This document shows, in pieces, positions 9,801 to 26,000 of a DNA stretch of 64,000 nucleotides. This DNA comes from Diplonema papillatum. Its lineage: Eukaryota > Euglenozoa > Diplonemea > Diplonemida > Diplonemidae. The first letter of the stretch is position 1; every line of letters begins with the position of its first letter. The notes beneath the pieces were generated by a model, which made no database searches, was not told the DNA's origin, and saw only the letters and a list, made by a program, of their open reading frames with translations. The DNA lies in NCBI GenBank assembly GCA_030068145.1, contig JAPJBO010000482.1, positions 62,001-126,000 of the forward strand. The letters run 5' to 3'. Position numbers and translations under genes: made by a program.

Positions 9801-11544
9801 GGCGCTGGCGCGGTTCGCCCTCGTCCGCGACCGCGGCGTGTCGGCGGGGCGGCTGCCGGCGGCGCTGCGGGGACCGCTCGCCGAATTTTGCGGTGACCTC
9901 GCGGCCGCCCTTCTTTCGGACCCGGGCCGCGTGGCCGCGCTTGCTGCCGGCCGGGGGTCCCCTCTTCCTTCGCAGGACCAGGATCGCATGGCCACAGCTG
10001 CACACTCTGGTGGACATGGTTCCCCTCCTCCTTCGCCGCTCAGACAGGACCAGGATCGCATGGCCACAGCCGCACACTCTGGTGGACATGGTTCCCCTCC
10101 TCCCGCGCCGCTCAGACAGGACCAGGATCGCACGGCCGCGCACTCTGCTGGCCAGGGTTTCCCTCCTCCTCCTTCGCCGCGCCCGCAGGCTCTTTCTTCG
10201 GGCCCGGACCGCATGGCCATGCACTCTGCTGGCCGTGGTTCCCCTCCTTCGTCGCACCCACGGGACGATCCCGCGGTTGATAGCGCGGACCAGCTGCAAG
10301 GCGTCACCGCCGGGAGCAACAGCAGCAGCAGCAGCAAGGACCAGGCCGTGTTCGTGGCACTCTGCGCGCGCGTCCTGGTGCTCGACCACCAGAACCGGGG
10401 CGGCGACGACGCGCAGTCCGTTCCGCCGCCCGGTCGAAAGACGCGCCCAGCAGCCCTCCCCGCCGCAGGCCGGCCTGGGCAGGAGAGCGCCGGTCCGGAG
10501 CCCGCTGCACCTGGGGGCAAGCAGCGCGCCAGCGGCGCCGCGCGGGCCGCGAAGGGGAAGGCCGGCCTAAGGGACGAGGTGCCCGGCGAGCTCCGGCATC
10601 GGCACCGGGAGATCCTGCGCTGGGCGCTGGCCGCGACGAAGGCCCTCCCGCTCGACGCCTGCGGCTCGTCGGAGGGCGCGCTCGCCGCCGAGTGCATATC
10701 GGACATAGCGCGGCTCGACCCGCAGCGGGACCGGTTCTGCCCGGGCGGCGACGAGCTCCTCGTGCACGAGTTGATCGACGCCGGACGATCGCTCGTTGAT
10801 CTGCAAATCGAGTCGTTTCAACGCCGGCCGGAAGCCGTGTCCACGCGGAAGGTGGCGAGGCTGGCACGGACGACGGCGGTACTCAGGCCGGAAGGGCTGA
10901 GTGCGGTGATCCGCGACTTCGTCCACAAGCACCACACCAGCAGTTCCGAGGGGTTGAAGGACGCCGTCGACATGCTGCGTGCCGCGCGGTTCGTTTTCGT
11001 CAAAACCCCGGAATTACGGCAGGATCCCGCGTTCGCCTCTGCTGTCGAGTCGCTGTGCATCGCGGCGAAGACAACGCTCTTCAAGCAGGGGCACACGGCA
11101 GCGGCACCCGCACGCGCGGGGCGGCCTCCGCTGCGTGACATGGTTGACATTGTCGTCCACTTCGCGCACTTACGGCACCCTCTGCTCCCTGAGAAGCGGT
11201 TTGCCGACCTGTTCACCACTGCGGCTGAGTTGCTCTCAGGCAGTCGGTCGGTGGCTGCGCCTTGCCTGCACGATGCTGTCATCCTCGTCTCCGCGCTCTG
11301 CCTGGCGAAGGCGCACAACCCCAGCATAAAACTCCTGGTCACCGCCATCGAACGGCGGCACCAGAGCGGGGCCGAGCGCATCACGGAGACGCAAGCCGAA
11401 GACCTGATGTCCAACCTCGAGGAAACCGGCATCGGCGCCCCGCCGCTGCTGCTGTCTCTCAGCCCGAGAAGCAGCCGCTCGGGCCGCGGGCAGTTGTGGA
11501 CCATCGCGCCCCGAATGGAGCAGCATGCCAGCTTTTACTACTGA
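5196..11544 (+). CDS. Large alanine-rich, probably helical protein of unknown function, two exons proposed
   Basis: Proposed exons are 5196-6621 and 8255-11544, giving about 1,571 residues. The second exon ends at TGA and has no ATG near its proposed start, so it needs an upstream exon. The donor (GTGCAC at 6622) is phase 1. The acceptor (CCCCCGTAG, exon from 8255) also needs phase 1, and the join reads VSRG-RRTLLLFDRSSQLSEF. I do not recognise the family. The text is Ala/Arg/Leu-rich with predicted amphipathic helices, for example SLRTLCHAYLMADSLGKARR and MLRAARFVFVKTPELRQD, recalling organellar helical-repeat proteins, but no PPR or RAP motif is identifiable. Residues of about 116-199 hold a perfect-length 42-residue duplication. 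The second exon carries an Ala-Ala-Thr tract and SGGHGSPPP-type repeats. Two separate genes remain possible, and the 5196 start rests on the first in-frame ATG after a stop. Confidence 0.6.
5541..5792 (+). repeat. 126-base in-frame tandem duplication inside exon 1
   Basis: Two consecutive 126-base units (5541-5666 and 5667-5792) encode EAVAFAERHNAAA to GLVRSTE twice. The units differ at only a few positions, so the duplication is recent and it preserves the reading frame. Confidence 0.9.
6622..8254 (+). other. Proposed intron of the first gene
   Basis: Begins GTGCAC and ends CCCCCGTAG. It contains a (GT)n tract at 6808-6862 and the duplicated block at 7693-8254. The region is lower in GC than the flanking exons. 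No independent gene is supported within it. Confidence 0.5.
6808..6862. repeat. (GT)n microsatellite
   Basis: About 27 GT dinucleotides. The open frame running through it (Val-Cys repeats) is taken as intronic. Confidence 0.95.
7693..8310 (+). repeat. Direct duplication carrying a truncated copy of exon 2
   Basis: Two blocks of about 343 bases start at 7693 and 8036. Both share GAAAAAGCTCCAAG, GACCTG, ATCCATGTGGTTCATGTACT and the acceptor region CCCGTAGGAAG. In the first block about 75 bases of the beginning of exon 2 (FDRSSQLSEFLR) jump directly to a segment matching about 8587-8622 (CTCGACTTCACGGCGTGCTT). The first block is therefore an internally deleted pseudo-copy of the exon start. Confidence 0.8.
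9001..9296 (+). repeat. 9-base (GCTGCTACT)n tract coding Ala-Ala-Thr
   Basis: About 30 copies of a 9-base unit inside the second exon of the first gene, encoding a long Ala/Thr tract. The right end decays to pure GCT. The tract is in frame and ORF-preserving in five of six frames, which explains the long shadow frames on both strands. Confidence 0.95.
9960..10260 (+). repeat. Degenerate 57-66-base coding repeats
   Basis: Four or five units encode variants of DQDRMATAAHSGGHGSPPP. The closest pair is nearly identical and the later units are diverged. They lie between two putatively helical regions of the first gene and probably form a disordered linker. Confidence 0.8.
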
Positions 11545-12143
11545 TCGGGCGCTGGCATCTCAGCCCGACAAACACCCAGGCGCACGCCAAGTGATGGAAC
11601 ATGTGCGAAAGCAGGCACATACGCAGCTGTTTGTTTGCTCCTTCGTGTCGGGAGGACCTTCGGCGTTTCTGCTCGAGTCGGTCTTCGCCGGACTCTTCGG
11701 TCCGACAGAAATACGAGATAAAATGCTATACGCAGTACGTGACCGAACAGAAGCAAGCTCAGCAGCGTGGTCTGCGTCATCAGACAGTGCCGTTTGCCTG
11801 CACTTGACGAAAAAAGCAATGCTTCTGAGACGCGATACTGTTGACCGAAGCTGTCCTCGCCTTCCTGTACGGTCCCTCGTTGTTCCCCGGAGAGGCTTTT
11901 AGGTGGGCTGAACTCGGGGAATTCTCATTGTCGCTGTTCCTCTCATTATTTGTTTCCCTCTTGAAGTCATGGTCTCGCAGCTATCACAGGCGCTGACAGA
12001 GCGGGACGGACTCAGCGCGCTGCCTTTGAGGGCAATCGTCACTGTCGATCTCATGATTGGGAGAATGACCCTCAGCGGACTCGCTCTGAAGGGGCCCCAC
12101 GATTTGAAACGGAAGAACAGGCAGTTGCCTTTTCCAGCTACGC
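11545..12143. other. Intergenic DNA, nothing recognised
   Basis: Separates the first gene from a family B repeat. No supported gene, RNA or repeat copy was seen. Confidence 0.5.
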
Positions 12144-12335
12144 ATCGCGGTTGCAATCCTATTCTTAGTACTAACAATCTTGTGGGTTGCCCTTCAATGA
12201 ATTGTGCAGGCTAAAAAGACGTGGGCAGCGTTTTTTGGTGGTTGATCAGAATTCCTTACCTGAATACACACAGGGTAAATACAAGTGGGAAACGATCAAC
12301 CGGCACGCACAAACAAAACGAAGCGCCTGTCTTTT
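12144..12335. repeat. Dispersed repeat family B, copy 1
   Basis: About 190 bases almost identical to 43570-43765: CGCGGTTGC, AACAATCTTGTGGGTTGCCC, GAATTCCTTACCTGAATACA and CGCACAAACAAAACGAAGCG. Identity is high enough to imply recent copying. The other long copy lies inside the BEACH intron. Confidence 0.85.
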
Positions 12336-12913
12336 TCTCAGTCCCGCACCAGGGGTCTTCAAAAGTTTGGGTGTTGGGGCGGAACCCCCGGTCTCAGCCA
12401 AAACCCCGGTGTGAAGACAAAATGAGTCCGCCAATTGAAGGCGGGACTTGGCCCTGGGCTAGAAACTTCCTTGTTTTCGGCTGTGGTGCGAGCCTGACTT
12501 GCCACGGCACGACCACTTTGATCGCAAAACCTCAGTGGAACCGAAGCGCTTGTCGCACCGGCGTGCATTAGAGCCAAGCTTTTGCAACATCGGGGAGGTG
12601 CATCCCGTATCAAGCTTTCGGCATAGAGAGAGTACGACAACTCTATGGTACCATAAAGTTCAGAAAATCAATGGTAAAGAAAGAAAACCGAAAACACCGT
12701 CACTAAAAGGCATGAAAAGACGCTGAAAGTAAATACCGTTGTCGACAACGAAAAGCAAAATAATAAACCAAAACCTACGCATTTCTTTTCGCGCACGGCC
12801 GCAAAAGCACACGAACCCGCGCTCGAAGTCGTTCGTTCTGCTGGTTCACCAGTCCATAAGCAAACCGACAGGGAGAGGGAGGGTGGGGAGCGGCGAAGCG
12901 GTTGGTCGGCCAA
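12336..12913. other. Upstream region of the carrier gene with a family F repeat
   Basis: Non-coding. At about 12733-12795 lies a copy of family F (TTGTCGACAAC, ATAATAAACCAAAAC, TACGCATTTCTTTTC), also found at 20163-20215 just before an STT3 exon and at 57775-57835. Nothing else recognised. Confidence 0.55.
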
Positions 12914-13789
12914 ATGCCGGAAGAGCAGCAGGCCGCGGAAGGCGCCGCGGCCGCGAAGCGGGCGGGAACCGCGTACGAGCACCACTTCATCAGCTTCGCC
13001 GCCGGCGCCGCGTATGGCTTTACTTCGGTGCTGGTGGGCCAGCCGCTGGACACGATAAAGACGACGATGCAGGCGGTCCCCGAGAAGTCGAAGCTCGGAG
13101 CCGTGCGCACCGCGGCGGACATCGTGCGCGCCCGGGGCCCCATCGGGCTCTACAGGGGCGGGATCCCTCCGTTCGTCGGCGGCTCCGTCTTCCGGTCGTG
13201 CCAGTTCGGAGCCTACAGCACGGCGATGAACCTGCTGCAAACGCACCTCCCGCAGTACCGCAGCTTCACCGTCGGCGGTCTTGAAATCGACTGCCACGTG
13301 ATCCTCGCAGGAATGGCCGGCGGCCTGGGGAGGGCGCTCGCCGAGGGCCCGGCGGACTACATCAAAACGAGGCAACAGGTCTCGACGCCTTGGCGGTTCG
13401 CCGAAGTGTACAAAGGCGCCGGCGTCACGATGGTGCGCGACGTCTTCCTCTTCGCGTTCTTCGCCTTCAACATGGACATGTCGAAGAAACTGACCGGCGG
13501 GCAGGGCCTCAGCCCCTTCTGGACGGGCGCCCTGTGCGCGAACCTCGCGTGGCTCGCCATTTGGCCCCTGGACGTCGTCAAATCGCGCATGCAGTCCGGC
13601 CTATACACGGACAAGTCCATCTTCCGCAACCTCGTCGACGCCGCCGGTTCGGGCACGCTCTACCGAGGAGTGCTCCCCGGCCTGCTGCGGTCGACCTTCG
13701 CCAACGGGAGTGCGATGGTTGTTTACAAGTGGACCCAAGAAGTCCTCGAGGAGAGGCTTGGACTCGAAAAGAACCTGCACGGCGTGTAG
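12914..13789 (+). CDS. Mitochondrial carrier (SLC25) family transporter
   Basis: A single-exon gene of 291 residues, the normal length for the family. These six-helix proteins exchange metabolites across the inner mitochondrial membrane. All three signature motifs at the ends of the odd helices are visible: PLDTIKTTMQ near residue 44, GPADYIKTRQQ near 150 and WPLDVVKSRMQ near 218. Each fits P-x-D/E-x-x-K/R. The start is the first ATG (PEEQQAAEG follows); upstream codons in the frame look non-coding. The contact-site residues needed to assign a substrate cannot be judged reliably by eye, so no transported molecule is claimed. The gene stops at TAG after LEKNLHGV and is followed immediately by extra copies of that same C-terminal sequence. 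Confidence 0.93.
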   Translation: MPEEQQAAEGAAAAKRAGTAYEHHFISFAAGAAYGFTSVLVGQPLDTIKTTMQAVPEKSKLGAVRTAADIVRARGPIGLYRGGIPPFVGGSVFRSCQFGAYSTAMNLLQTHLPQYRSFTVGGLEIDCHVILAGMAGGLGRALAEGPADYIKTRQQVSTPWRFAEVYKGAGVTMVRDVFLFAFFAFNMDMSKKLTGGQGLSPFWTGALCANLAWLAIWPLDVVKSRMQSGLYTDKSIFRNLVDAAGSGTLYRGVLPGLLRSTFANGSAMVVYKWTQEVLEERLGLEKNLHGV

Positions 13790-14012
13790 GCAGAGTGCGG
13801 CGGTTGTTCACAAGTGGACCCAAGAAGTCCTCGAGGAGAGGCTTGGACTCGAAAAGAACCTGCACGGCGTGTAACCCAAGAAGTCCTCGAGGAGAGGCTC
13901 GGACTCGAAAAGAACCTGCACGGCGTGTAGGCAGAGTGCGGCGGTTGTTCACACGTGGACCCAAGAAGTCCTGGAGAAGAGGCTCGGACTCGAAAAGAAC
14001 TTGAACAGCGTG
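13790..14012 (+). repeat. Three partial copies of the carrier gene 3' end
   Basis: Copies of the last 50-75 coding bases (KWTQEVLEERLGLEKNLHGV plus stop) follow the gene in tandem at about 13808-13873, 13874-13929 and 13955-14012. The first two are almost identical to the gene, keep its frame and keep its stop. The third is more diverged and has lost the stop. The shared spacer GGCAGAGTGCGGCGGTTGTT shows duplication of coding and flanking DNA together. Confidence 0.9.
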
Positions 14013-15185
14013 TCGGCACACCACGATCACCGGCTCGAAGCTCGGCCGCGAGAGCTTCCGAAAGAAGGCTCTAAGGCACCGGTCCTAGTCAATGGGAATT
14101 GCAGAAGCATGCGACTTATCAGGTCGTCGAACGTATGGGGTTCGCCCATACCCATCGGCAGTTGAGTGTCGCTTGAAAATCTATTCTCTCAGTTACCCGT
14201 GTATTCGCAGGACGTACCCTTCGCTCAATGGAAGCCGCCGCCGTCGGCCGCGCAGTCGTTGAAGAAGATGAGGGCCTGCAGCGCAACAAGGCACCAATCC
14301 CCCGTGAGGCGAGCTCACCCGCCGGCCAGAGCACCCCCGGCAGCGCCTACTTCGGTCGCCCACCGTAGCAGAGCCGCGACCTGCAGCGCGCCTCCGGAGC
14401 GACTTACGCCGTAGCAGTACGAAGAGAAGTGACGAGACCGGAAACTCCCCGGAGTGATCAGAGACACGCAGGTGGTGGTGGCGAATGTGCACAAGCCACC
14501 GTGCAATAGGGCAGACTGATTAAAAGTCTGACAATCTCGACCCAGACTGCCCACACAGTGGATCGGAAGCAAATTTTACGTCATATTCACACCCGAGAGT
14601 GGAGTTCCCGCTCGCCGAATCTACCCCGATCCACAGAATGTGCCCTGCCCCCCCCCCCTGAACACGAAACTAAGATTTTCCCCCCGCGCACTCCTGAACT
14701 GAGCTGTGCCGTGGTAGCTGCCCACCCCGTCGGGCAGAGCCTCGACCCTTTCTGGTTGTGGCGCTCTGCGCGCGAAACCTTTCGCGGCTCGCGATTTAGC
14801 TGATCTTGGCCGGGTTCCCTCGGAAGGACGAACAGAAAGTCTTCTCAACCAAATTCCGCCCCAAGTACTCCTGTTGAGAGCGCTGCGGAGGAAATTGGGC
14901 GCTTCAGTTCTCAACGAGGAGGCTCTCAAAATCGTTCCGACGAAGAGAAACAGTCGAAGAGCAAGGCTCCGCGGGCAACGTTCACCAGACAGTGCCATGC
15001 GGGGTGCTCGTCTCCGTTCTTCCACGTTCGTTTTTTCCCTCTTGAAATTCGGCATACACACTACTCTGCACAGAACTCGTGCTGCTCACGGTGGCGGGAG
15101 CCGGAAGACCTATTGGAATTGCTATTGGACTGCTTTCTCGTTGAGAGTTTGGGAGGCTATATTCTTCAGCCACCCACTCTTGGAG
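14013..15185. other. Intergenic DNA between carrier and STT3
   Basis: No supported gene. A GC-rich patch at about 14225-14415 lacks a convincing frame. Nothing else recognised. Confidence 0.5.
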
Positions 15186-15412
15186 GCTGTGTGCAGCTCT
15201 CGTGTGGCCGAAGCGTGAGCACACACGCTGCAGGAAGCATGCTCCGGTAATACGCTATCTAGATAGCTTGGGAGAATGTGTGCAGCTCTCGTGTCGTCAC
15301 GCGTTGCTCATCAACACCCTCCCGGTGGGTGCACAGGGACACCTCCCCGAAGCGTGAACACACACGCTGCAGGAAGCATGCTCCGGTAACACGCTATCTA
15401 GATAGCGTGGGC
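15186..15412. repeat. Duplication upstream of STT3 with a 20-base palindrome
   Basis: Two copies (about 15186-15272 and 15273-15412) share TGTGCAGCTCTCGTGT, CGAAGCGTGA and ACACACGCTGCAGGAAGCAT. The second carries about 50 extra bases. At 15390-15409 the second copy contains the perfect palindrome CACGCTATCTAGATAGCGTG, about 80 bases before the STT3 start codon. The first copy has a slightly broken version. This is a candidate promoter-proximal protein-binding site. Confidence 0.75.
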
Positions 15413-15490
15413 ATGCCATTTGTACGAATGAGGGCCACCCCCCTGTACAGGAAAAGGGGAGAAGGGAAAGGGGGAGCTGAGGGGGCAGCA

Positions 15491-22033
<6,543 letters not shown>

Positions 22034-23179
22034 GAGCTTTTCCCCTCGCCCAGTCCGAAGCGCCGTGTTTAGCGATTTCTTTTTCTTTTTCTTTCTTTTA
22101 ACACGCACCTGCTCTGCTGGAAATACTAAAGGAGCCGCCTGTTGCAACCTGTTTGACAATCACAAAGGAGGAAAACGTGGCCACCCGCACGAAACGCAAA
22201 TGAAGACTGGGGGTTCGTGGGCGGGACCCCCCCCTCCGGGATTACCCGGTGCTTACTTCTAAAGAGACTCGAGGGATGGTGGCTCACATTGTGTCCATTT
22301 GGACACATTTCCAAAAGTCGGCAGTTCACACCCGGCGTACGTGATAGCAATTCGTCCGGAAATGGCGGGGTTTGCCCTCGGTACATCTGTTTCTTGTTCC
22401 CCGACGCCTCGGGCATGGCACCAAACGAACGAGCCGCTGCACAGGTGCCGGTTGTGCACTGACAGGAAGAGAGGAAAAGGAAGGGCCCGCAGGGTATCGC
22501 AACGACGGGGAGGGGCGAGGTCTTACGGAACCGACCGCTTGTTCAACGTTTTGTTTCTTTATTTGTTTCTTCGTTTGATTTCTTTTTCTTCTTCTTCTTT
22601 CCTCCCCCTCTTTTTCTCTTCTTTTCGTCGTCTTGTTGCGTTAGTGGGGAGTCATTTGCAAGCAAATGAGTACCACACTTCTTTTCGTGCCTTTTCGAAT
22701 TCCTTTTTTCGCCGCCCCCGCCCGGCGGCGGGGGTTTTTCTTTGCCGCGCAATCGACCCCAACAGGCGGTTGCGAGCGCGTGGGGCCCTTCCGCGGGTGT
22801 ACGGCTTCGCCCCCCTTTCCTCCGTCCCGCCGCGCGCCCTTCACTCGTGCAGCTATTTGCGCGCGAGGGGTCGTGTACACAATGGGACGGGCAACCATGT
22901 CTGCCCCTCCTCGCTGTGCAACCGTGATGACATGAAAGCAGAAAGATTCGTTGCCTACGTTTACGGCTCGCGAAATGCTTTGTTCTCCTCCCGTTTCTGT
23001 ACTACTTTCATGCGGTTCGATGAAAGTCCTGAACACGTGCAAGGCTGTGCTCTGCTTTGTGCTGACTGCCCTAAAAGAGACATGCTTTTCGCTCTCTGAA
23101 TACCCACGTCCATCCCCCATATGACCAGTGAGACCAAGACCGCCAACCAGTCTGCCGTGCGATCGCGTCCACATGGCCA

Positions 23180-23309
23180 GGTCCAGCCTCAGAAGCTGAA
23201 GTTGCACCCGAAAAGCGGGTGCGCTACAACCAAAAATACGCGTGTACGTCGACACCCGAAAGCGGGTATGACACCCGCTTTTTCAACTCCAGCTCTCTGA
23301 GGCTGGGCC
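23180..23309. repeat. 130-base imperfect foldback with nested hairpins
   Basis: GGTCCAGCCTCAGAAGCTGA at the left pairs with TCTCTGAGGCTGGGCC at the right. Inside lie three ACCCGAAA(A)GCGGGT-type mini-hairpins or half-sites. A weaker relative lies near 2715-2812, so this may be a dispersed foldback element. Confidence 0.75.
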
Positions 23310-24235
23310 TCCACCGTGTAATGAGTTCAAGAGAGGTCGTGCTGCAGGGGGTACAGCAACGATTGCTGCAGAACGACACCCGCGTTGCTAAGCAACCGCA
23401 CCCCTTTTAAGGCCCGTAGAGCACGTAACCGCATGGAGTGCGACCCACGAACGCTGCAGATCAAAGGACCACATTGCTGAGCAACCGCGCCCCTTGTACG
23501 GCCCGTGGAGCACGCAAACGTTCACGTACTCCACCGAAAGGTTACGCGGAAACGTGACATTAAACAGAAAAGCAAGAGCGGCCCGACCTTGACAGTTAGC
23601 TTGTGCCCAGACTCAAGCACTGCAAGGACCCCTCCTCGCCTCACTTGTCAACCTCACCTCACTTGTCGGCTCTTGACAGCACCCGGAATGTGTCAGCCTT
23701 TGAAAGGGGAAGGTGGCCTGTGTGGGCCTGCCGCCCGGAAGCGCAGGTTCTCGAAAGAAAATAAAATCACGAAGCATCATCACTCGCTCAGAATCCAGAA
23801 CCGTGGCCTGCGGTTCTTGATCTCACCCCACCCCCCGCAGGAAGACTGTGTCGACACCAGCTTCCACCGCGGATCGAGGATGGATGTCGGAAACCGCGTT
23901 CCCCCCAATTCTTTTTCTTCCTTCGGTCGTTCTCTCACTCTTTCTCGCGAGCCGCGCGCTTTGCTTGTTTTATGTCCATTTCCCGCGCACTCCGTTTTTG
24001 TTTCTCTCTCTCTCTCCCTCACACACACGCACACACGCACACCGTTTTACCTTTGTTTCCGGGAGGGGAGGCGAGCGGTGTATCGGGAAGAAAAGGGTGG
24101 CATTTGGCCCGTCTTCTTTTTTGTTTCTTCCCTTTGTTTCCTTCTCTTTCCAAAAAACCGCTCTTTTTTCAGCTCGCACATGTACGATCGTCATCTCTTC
24201 ACTCGGCGGGAGAGCCTTTCCCCCCTTCGGCTTCT

Positions 24236-24395
24236 TTTTCTTTTCGATTAAGCACCTGCTTTCGTAGGAGATACCCGACGAGAGAGCTGCCAGTTGCAAA
24301 AACAGAAATGAAGAAAATGTGCTGTCACCCACACAATACACAGATACATCTGGGTTTAGCGCCGGGCGTAAGCGTTCGACTAACAGAGAATACCA
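24236..24395. repeat. Dispersed repeat family A, diverged copy
   Basis: Shares TAAGCACCTGCTTT, GTAGGA, GCTGCCAG, ATGTGCTGT and GCCGGGCGTAAGCGTTC with the two close copies at 55866-56020 and 63725-63880. Another diverged copy is at about 22088-22205. Confidence 0.75.
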
Positions 24396-24825
24396 GTCTG
24401 TGGTTCTTGTTCGTTCCCCCTATTTCCCCCGTAGCACTGGGCGGCCCGTCGAATTAAGCAAGTCCCTCGAGTATTTCTGTTGAATGCGCACCCGCTTCTC
24501 AAGGCAGCCTCCGCATTCGAAGTGAGGTACACAGTAGGCTTGCTGGGATACTGTCAAAGCGTTTGGCAGTCAGAATACGTACCTGAATGGCAATGTTGGA
24601 CACAGCTGACGGTCCGGAGGGGGGTGGGGGGGGGGTGCTGGCAGCACTGTGTTATCCCCCGAAACCGGGGGTTGTCCTTTCTCTTTGCGCGCGCTGATGC
24701 CCTTTCTTCCCCATGTGTTCTTTTTGTTGCGCCGTCCTCTTCTTTTCACGGGTTCGAATCCCAGAGAGCTTGAAAAGCGCCGCAGAGGCTCACCCTGGGT
24801 GTGTTCAAGGGGGGCGAGCGAAAAA

Positions 24826-25870
24826 CTGGGTGAAGCAAATATGGAGCGAAGGTTGCTACCTTTCTCAGAAGATGCGGCACCAGCGCCGGTGGTTTTCCGA
24901 AGGCGTCGGGGCCGCGATGAAGGCGCTGAAGAAGAACTGACGTGTTCAAGGGGAAGTACCCGGAGGCGAGCGAAAAACTGGGTGAAACAAATATGGAGCG
25001 AAGGTGGCTACCTTTCTCTCAGACTTGGAAAGATGCGGCACCAGCGCGGGTGGTTTTCCGAAGGCGTCGGGGCCGCGATGAAGGCGCTGAAGAAGAACGG
25101 GGCGCACCCTGACGTGTTCAAGGGGAAGTACCCGGAGGCGAGCGCCGTGTGAACGAGGTCGGGCTCCCGACGCTCGAGCGGTTCCTCGACGACTACGGCA
25201 AGCACTCTATAGTGTCTAACTGGGCAAGCCGGGTGGCTATCTCTTCTATACTCAGGGGGCCTGACGCTCAAGGTTCATACCGCATACCCGCGCGTAAATC
25301 ACGCCACACAAAGGAGGTCTATCAAGCCCAGGAGAGCGAAGCCAGCGCATTGTGCGCAAGTGTGTAGATCCTGTTTAATCCAACAGGCACAGCACAATAC
25401 GCTGTCAACCGTGCGCATACCATACCAGAACAAAAAAGGGACGAAAAAGAGAAAAAGGTGAAAAGAATGGAGCGACGAAGGTGACCATCTTTTCCAGTCT
25501 CGGAAGGATGCGGCGCCAGCGCCGGTGGTTTTTCGAAGGCGTCGGGGCCGCGATGAAGGCGCTGAAGAAGAACGGGGCGCACCCTGACGGGTTCAAGGGG
25601 AAGTACCCGGAGGCGAGCGCCGTGAACGAGGTCGGGCTCCCGACGCTCGAGCGGTTCCTCGACGACTACGGCAAGCACTCTATAGTGTCTAACTGGGCAA
25701 GCCGGGTGGCTATCTCTTCTATACTCAGGGGGCCTGGCGCTCAAGGTTCCATACCGCATACCCGCGCGTAAATCACGCCACACAAAGGAGGTCTATCAAA
25801 CCCAGCAGAGCGAAGCCAGCGCATTGTGCGCAAGTGTGTAGATCCTGTTTAATCCAACAGGCACAGCACA
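24826..25870 (+). repeat. Three partial upstream copies of the TCAIM-like gene start
   Basis: Copies at about 24826-24975, 24976-25375 and 25466-25866 repeat the 5' flank and first codons of the gene at 26001. The second and third copy run through FLDDYGK and then switch, at the same base, to a shared non-coding tail (CACTCTATAGTGTCTAACTG). They are about 490 bases apart. The first ends early and the second is disrupted after about 40 codons. The third keeps an intact 87-codon frame at 25508-25771. Confidence 0.9.
25508..25771 (+). pseudogene. Intact short copy of the TCAIM-like N-terminus (87 codons)
   Basis: Starts MRRQRRWFFEGVGAAMKALK, keeps HPD and ends after FLDDYGK with an unrelated 33-residue tail. 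It repeats the N-terminal HPD region of the downstream gene almost without change (one visible Val-to-Gly substitution). It also has the same TTTTCCAG acceptor-like sequence before it. It is most simply a truncated pseudo-copy, although a small expressed protein cannot be excluded. Confidence 0.5.
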
Positions 25871-26000
25871 ATACGCTGTCAACCGTCTTCTTTAAGTTAA
25901 ACCGCGCATACCATACCAGAACAAAAAAGAAGGGAAGAAAAAGAGAAAACGTGAAAAAAATGGAGCGACGAAGGTGACCATCTTTTCCAGTCTCGGAAGG

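Larger units (their letters stand above)
22034..24825. other. Intergenic DNA between STT3 and the TCAIM-like gene
   Basis: No supported gene. Contains family A copies (about 22088-22205 and 24236-24395), a foldback at 23180-23309, T-rich and CT-rich stretches (22550-22640, 24000-24030) and a short G-run near 24620-24640. The open frame at 22299-23099 is low complexity and has no recognisable domain. Confidence 0.55.

Noticed and set aside
8242-10389. Long minus-strand frame rich in poly-Ser opposite the first gene
   Set aside because: Antisense of the GCT/ACT repeat and GC-rich exon; no domain.
22299-23099. 266-codon frame between STT3 and the TCAIM-like gene
   Set aside because: Poly-Phe/Ser text from CT-rich DNA, no domain and weak codon bias.
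24745-24770. GGGTTCGAATCCC, a tRNA B-box-like sequence
   Set aside because: No A box at the right distance and no cloverleaf could be drawn.
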